A stretch of 7,710 nucleotides of DNA. Source: an uncultured Clostridia bacterium. GTDB taxonomy: Bacteria; Bacillota; Clostridia; Oscillospirales; Ruminococcaceae. Numbering within the stretch: position 1 is the stretch's first letter; every line of letters starts with the position of its first letter. The notes under the pieces were generated by a model, which saw only the letters and a program-made list of their open reading frames with translations, made no database searches and had not been told where the DNA came from. Location of the stretch: the NCBI GenBank assembly GCA_947165805.1, contig CAMVBT010000115.1, forward strand, positions 1 through 7,710, read 5' to 3'. Both the position numbers and the translations under genes were made by a program. Below are positions 6,411 through 7,710 of the stretch, piece by piece.

Positions 6411-7710
6411 TATGATAAGTATCTGTTTCCGCAATCTGTGGAGACGGAAAGGACGTACGCTCCTTACTATAATCGGTGTCGTTATCGGCTCCTGTGCCGT
6501 TATCGTCATGATCTCCCTTGGACTCGGTATGAACCAGGCTATGGACAATATGCTGTCCTCATGGGGTGATCTTACTGCCGTTACCATTTATAACGGCGGC
6601 GGAATGTATATGGGAATGGAGTCGAGCGGCAACTCCGAAAAGCCGAAGCTCGATGATACCGCTCTTGCTACACTCGGCGCCATCGACCACGTTTCATACA
6701 TGGTGCCGAAGATGCAGGTGGACAGTAATATGGTAACGATCGTTACGGGTAAAAATGACCGTTACAGGCTGGATTACGCGAATATTATGGGTGTTGATTT
6801 CTCGATGTTCGACAAGCTCGGATATTCGGCCGAACAAGGCGACCTTCCGAACGAAAACAACAAGAACACAGCGATCGTGTTCGGCACCGAGATCGCTTAC
6901 CAGTTCAGAGATACCAAAAAACACGGAAACTCGTCGATCACATTCAAACAGCAGCTTGCGGACGGAAGCTATACAAAGCCGTTTTTTGAACCTGTCGGAG
7001 AAACGATCACCATAGGCGTGAACAATACCAAAAAGCCGAACGAGGACGGTTCATATCCCTACGGCGGCAGAGGTCATGAGTTCAAAATGACCGGGACCAC
7101 GGTACTTATGGAGGATCCGCAGTGGGAGACTCCGTATGTGATATTCATTGATATAAATATCGCAAAACAGATCATAGCCGACTATAATAAGCTCAACAAT
7201 GTAAAAAAAGCCTCTGAACCCGAATACAGTCAGGTCAAGATCGTGGTCGATGACCTCAATAACGTCGATTATGTACAGAAGCAGGTCGAAGAGCTCGGTT
7301 TCACCGCATCGAGCATGGCGCAGGTCAGAAATGAGATGATGGGCTCGCTGGGCGTCATCGAAATGGTACTCGGCGGTCTTGCGGCGATAAGTCTGCTCGT
7401 TGCCGCTATCAGTATCACAAACACCATGATAATGTCTATCTATGAGCGGACACGCGAGATCGGCATTATGAAGGTACTTGGCTGCTTTATCGGCAATATC
7501 CGCCTCATCTTCCTCATGGAAGCAGGTATGATAGGACTTCTCGGCGGTATCGTCGGAACGGTGATAAGCTACATCATTTCGGCGGTGATGAACTCGCTCG
7601 GCGGTTCGGGCGCGCTGTCGCAGATGTTCGGTGTTTATTCCGACGGCAGCGGCGCAGTGTCTATAATACCGGTATGGCTCGTTCTTCTGGCTCTTGCGTT
7701 CTCTACGGTC
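6397..7710 (+). CDS. ABC transporter permease, MacB/FtsX family, 3' partial
   Basis: The frame is open for 438 codons with no stop and runs off the right edge. It is the membrane subunit partner of the ATPase. Topology follows MacB: a short basic N terminus (LWRRKGRTLLT), TM1 (about 22-42), a large extracytoplasmic MacB_PCD-like domain (about 45-310), TM2 (about 316-345), a cytoplasmic segment with the diagnostic ERTREIGIMKVLG (350-362), TM3 (about 370-398), an extracytoplasmic loop, and the start of TM4 (from about 421). Only the end of TM4 and a short cytoplasmic tail should be missing. The ATPase is a separate gene, unlike Gram-negative MacB where it is fused. A Met-rich MYMGM follows TM1 closely (70-74). 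The start overlaps the surface protein gene by 14 bp. Permeases of this family move substrates outside the membrane by mechanotransmission rather than through a channel. The substrate is unknown. Confidence 0.93.
   Translation, partial: MKIYDMISICFRNLWRRKGRTLLTIIGVVIGSCAVIVMISLGLGMNQAMDNMLSSWGDLTAVTIYNGGGMYMGMESSGNSEKPKLDDTALATLGAIDHVSYMVPKMQVDSNMVTIVTGKNDRYRLDYANIMGVDFSMFDKLGYSAEQGDLPNENNKNTAIVFGTEIAYQFRDTKKHGNSSITFKQQLADGSYTKPFFEPVGETITIGVNNTKKPNEDGSYPYGGRGHEFKMTGTTVLMEDPQWETPYVIFIDINIAKQIIADYNKLNNVKKASEPEYSQVKIVVDDLNNVDYVQKQVEELGFTASSMAQVRNEMMGSLGVIEMVLGGLAAISLLVAAISITNTMIMSIYERTREIGIMKVLGCFIGNIRLIFLMEAGMIGLLGGIVGTVISYIISAVMNSLGGSGALSQMFGVYSDGSGAVSIIPVWLVLLALAFSTV

Overview
The window looks like a chromosomal segment from an anaerobic Gram-positive Clostridia member, most plausibly a Ruminococcus-like gut or rumen bacterium. 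This is inferred from the lon-engB gene order typical of Firmicutes, mid-range GC, frequent ATA (Ile) and AGA (Arg) codons, AGGTGA/GAGAGG ribosome binding sites, a C_GCAxxG_C_C-type cysteine protein, and an ABC module whose surface protein is not a Gram-negative type. The species is not proven by the sequence. All genes are on the + strand and are tightly packed.

Region 1 (1-2996) is a housekeeping cluster. It holds the 3' part of lon (ATP-dependent protease, start outside the window) and engB (ribosome-assembly GTPase), 11 bp apart. A small Cys-rich C_GCAxxG_C_C-type protein then overlaps engB by 8 bp. The Lon protein has an unusual basic tail with an AT-hook-like RRGRPPK motif.

Region 2 (2997-3168) is the only real intergenic gap (172 bp). 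It holds two weak hairpin/T-tract structures that could end the lon transcript, a plausible sigma-A promoter, and a ribosome binding site ahead of a TTG start.

Region 3 (3169-7710) is a three-gene ABC-transporter operon with overlapping genes: a MacB/LolD-type ATPase, an 828-residue secreted surface protein built of repeated Ig-like (CARDB/NEW3, COG1361-like) domains with a C-terminal membrane anchor, and a MacB/FtsX-type permease that runs off the window. The ATPase and permease resemble the Gram-positive counterpart of MacB. The large multi-domain ectoprotein sits where a MacA-like membrane-fusion protein would be expected and is the most interesting part of the window. Its substrate cannot be read from sequence; export of, or resistance to, a peptide, antibiotic or envelope-active compound, or an envelope-sensing role, are all possible.

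No tRNA, rRNA, CRISPR array, insertion sequence or phage gene was seen.
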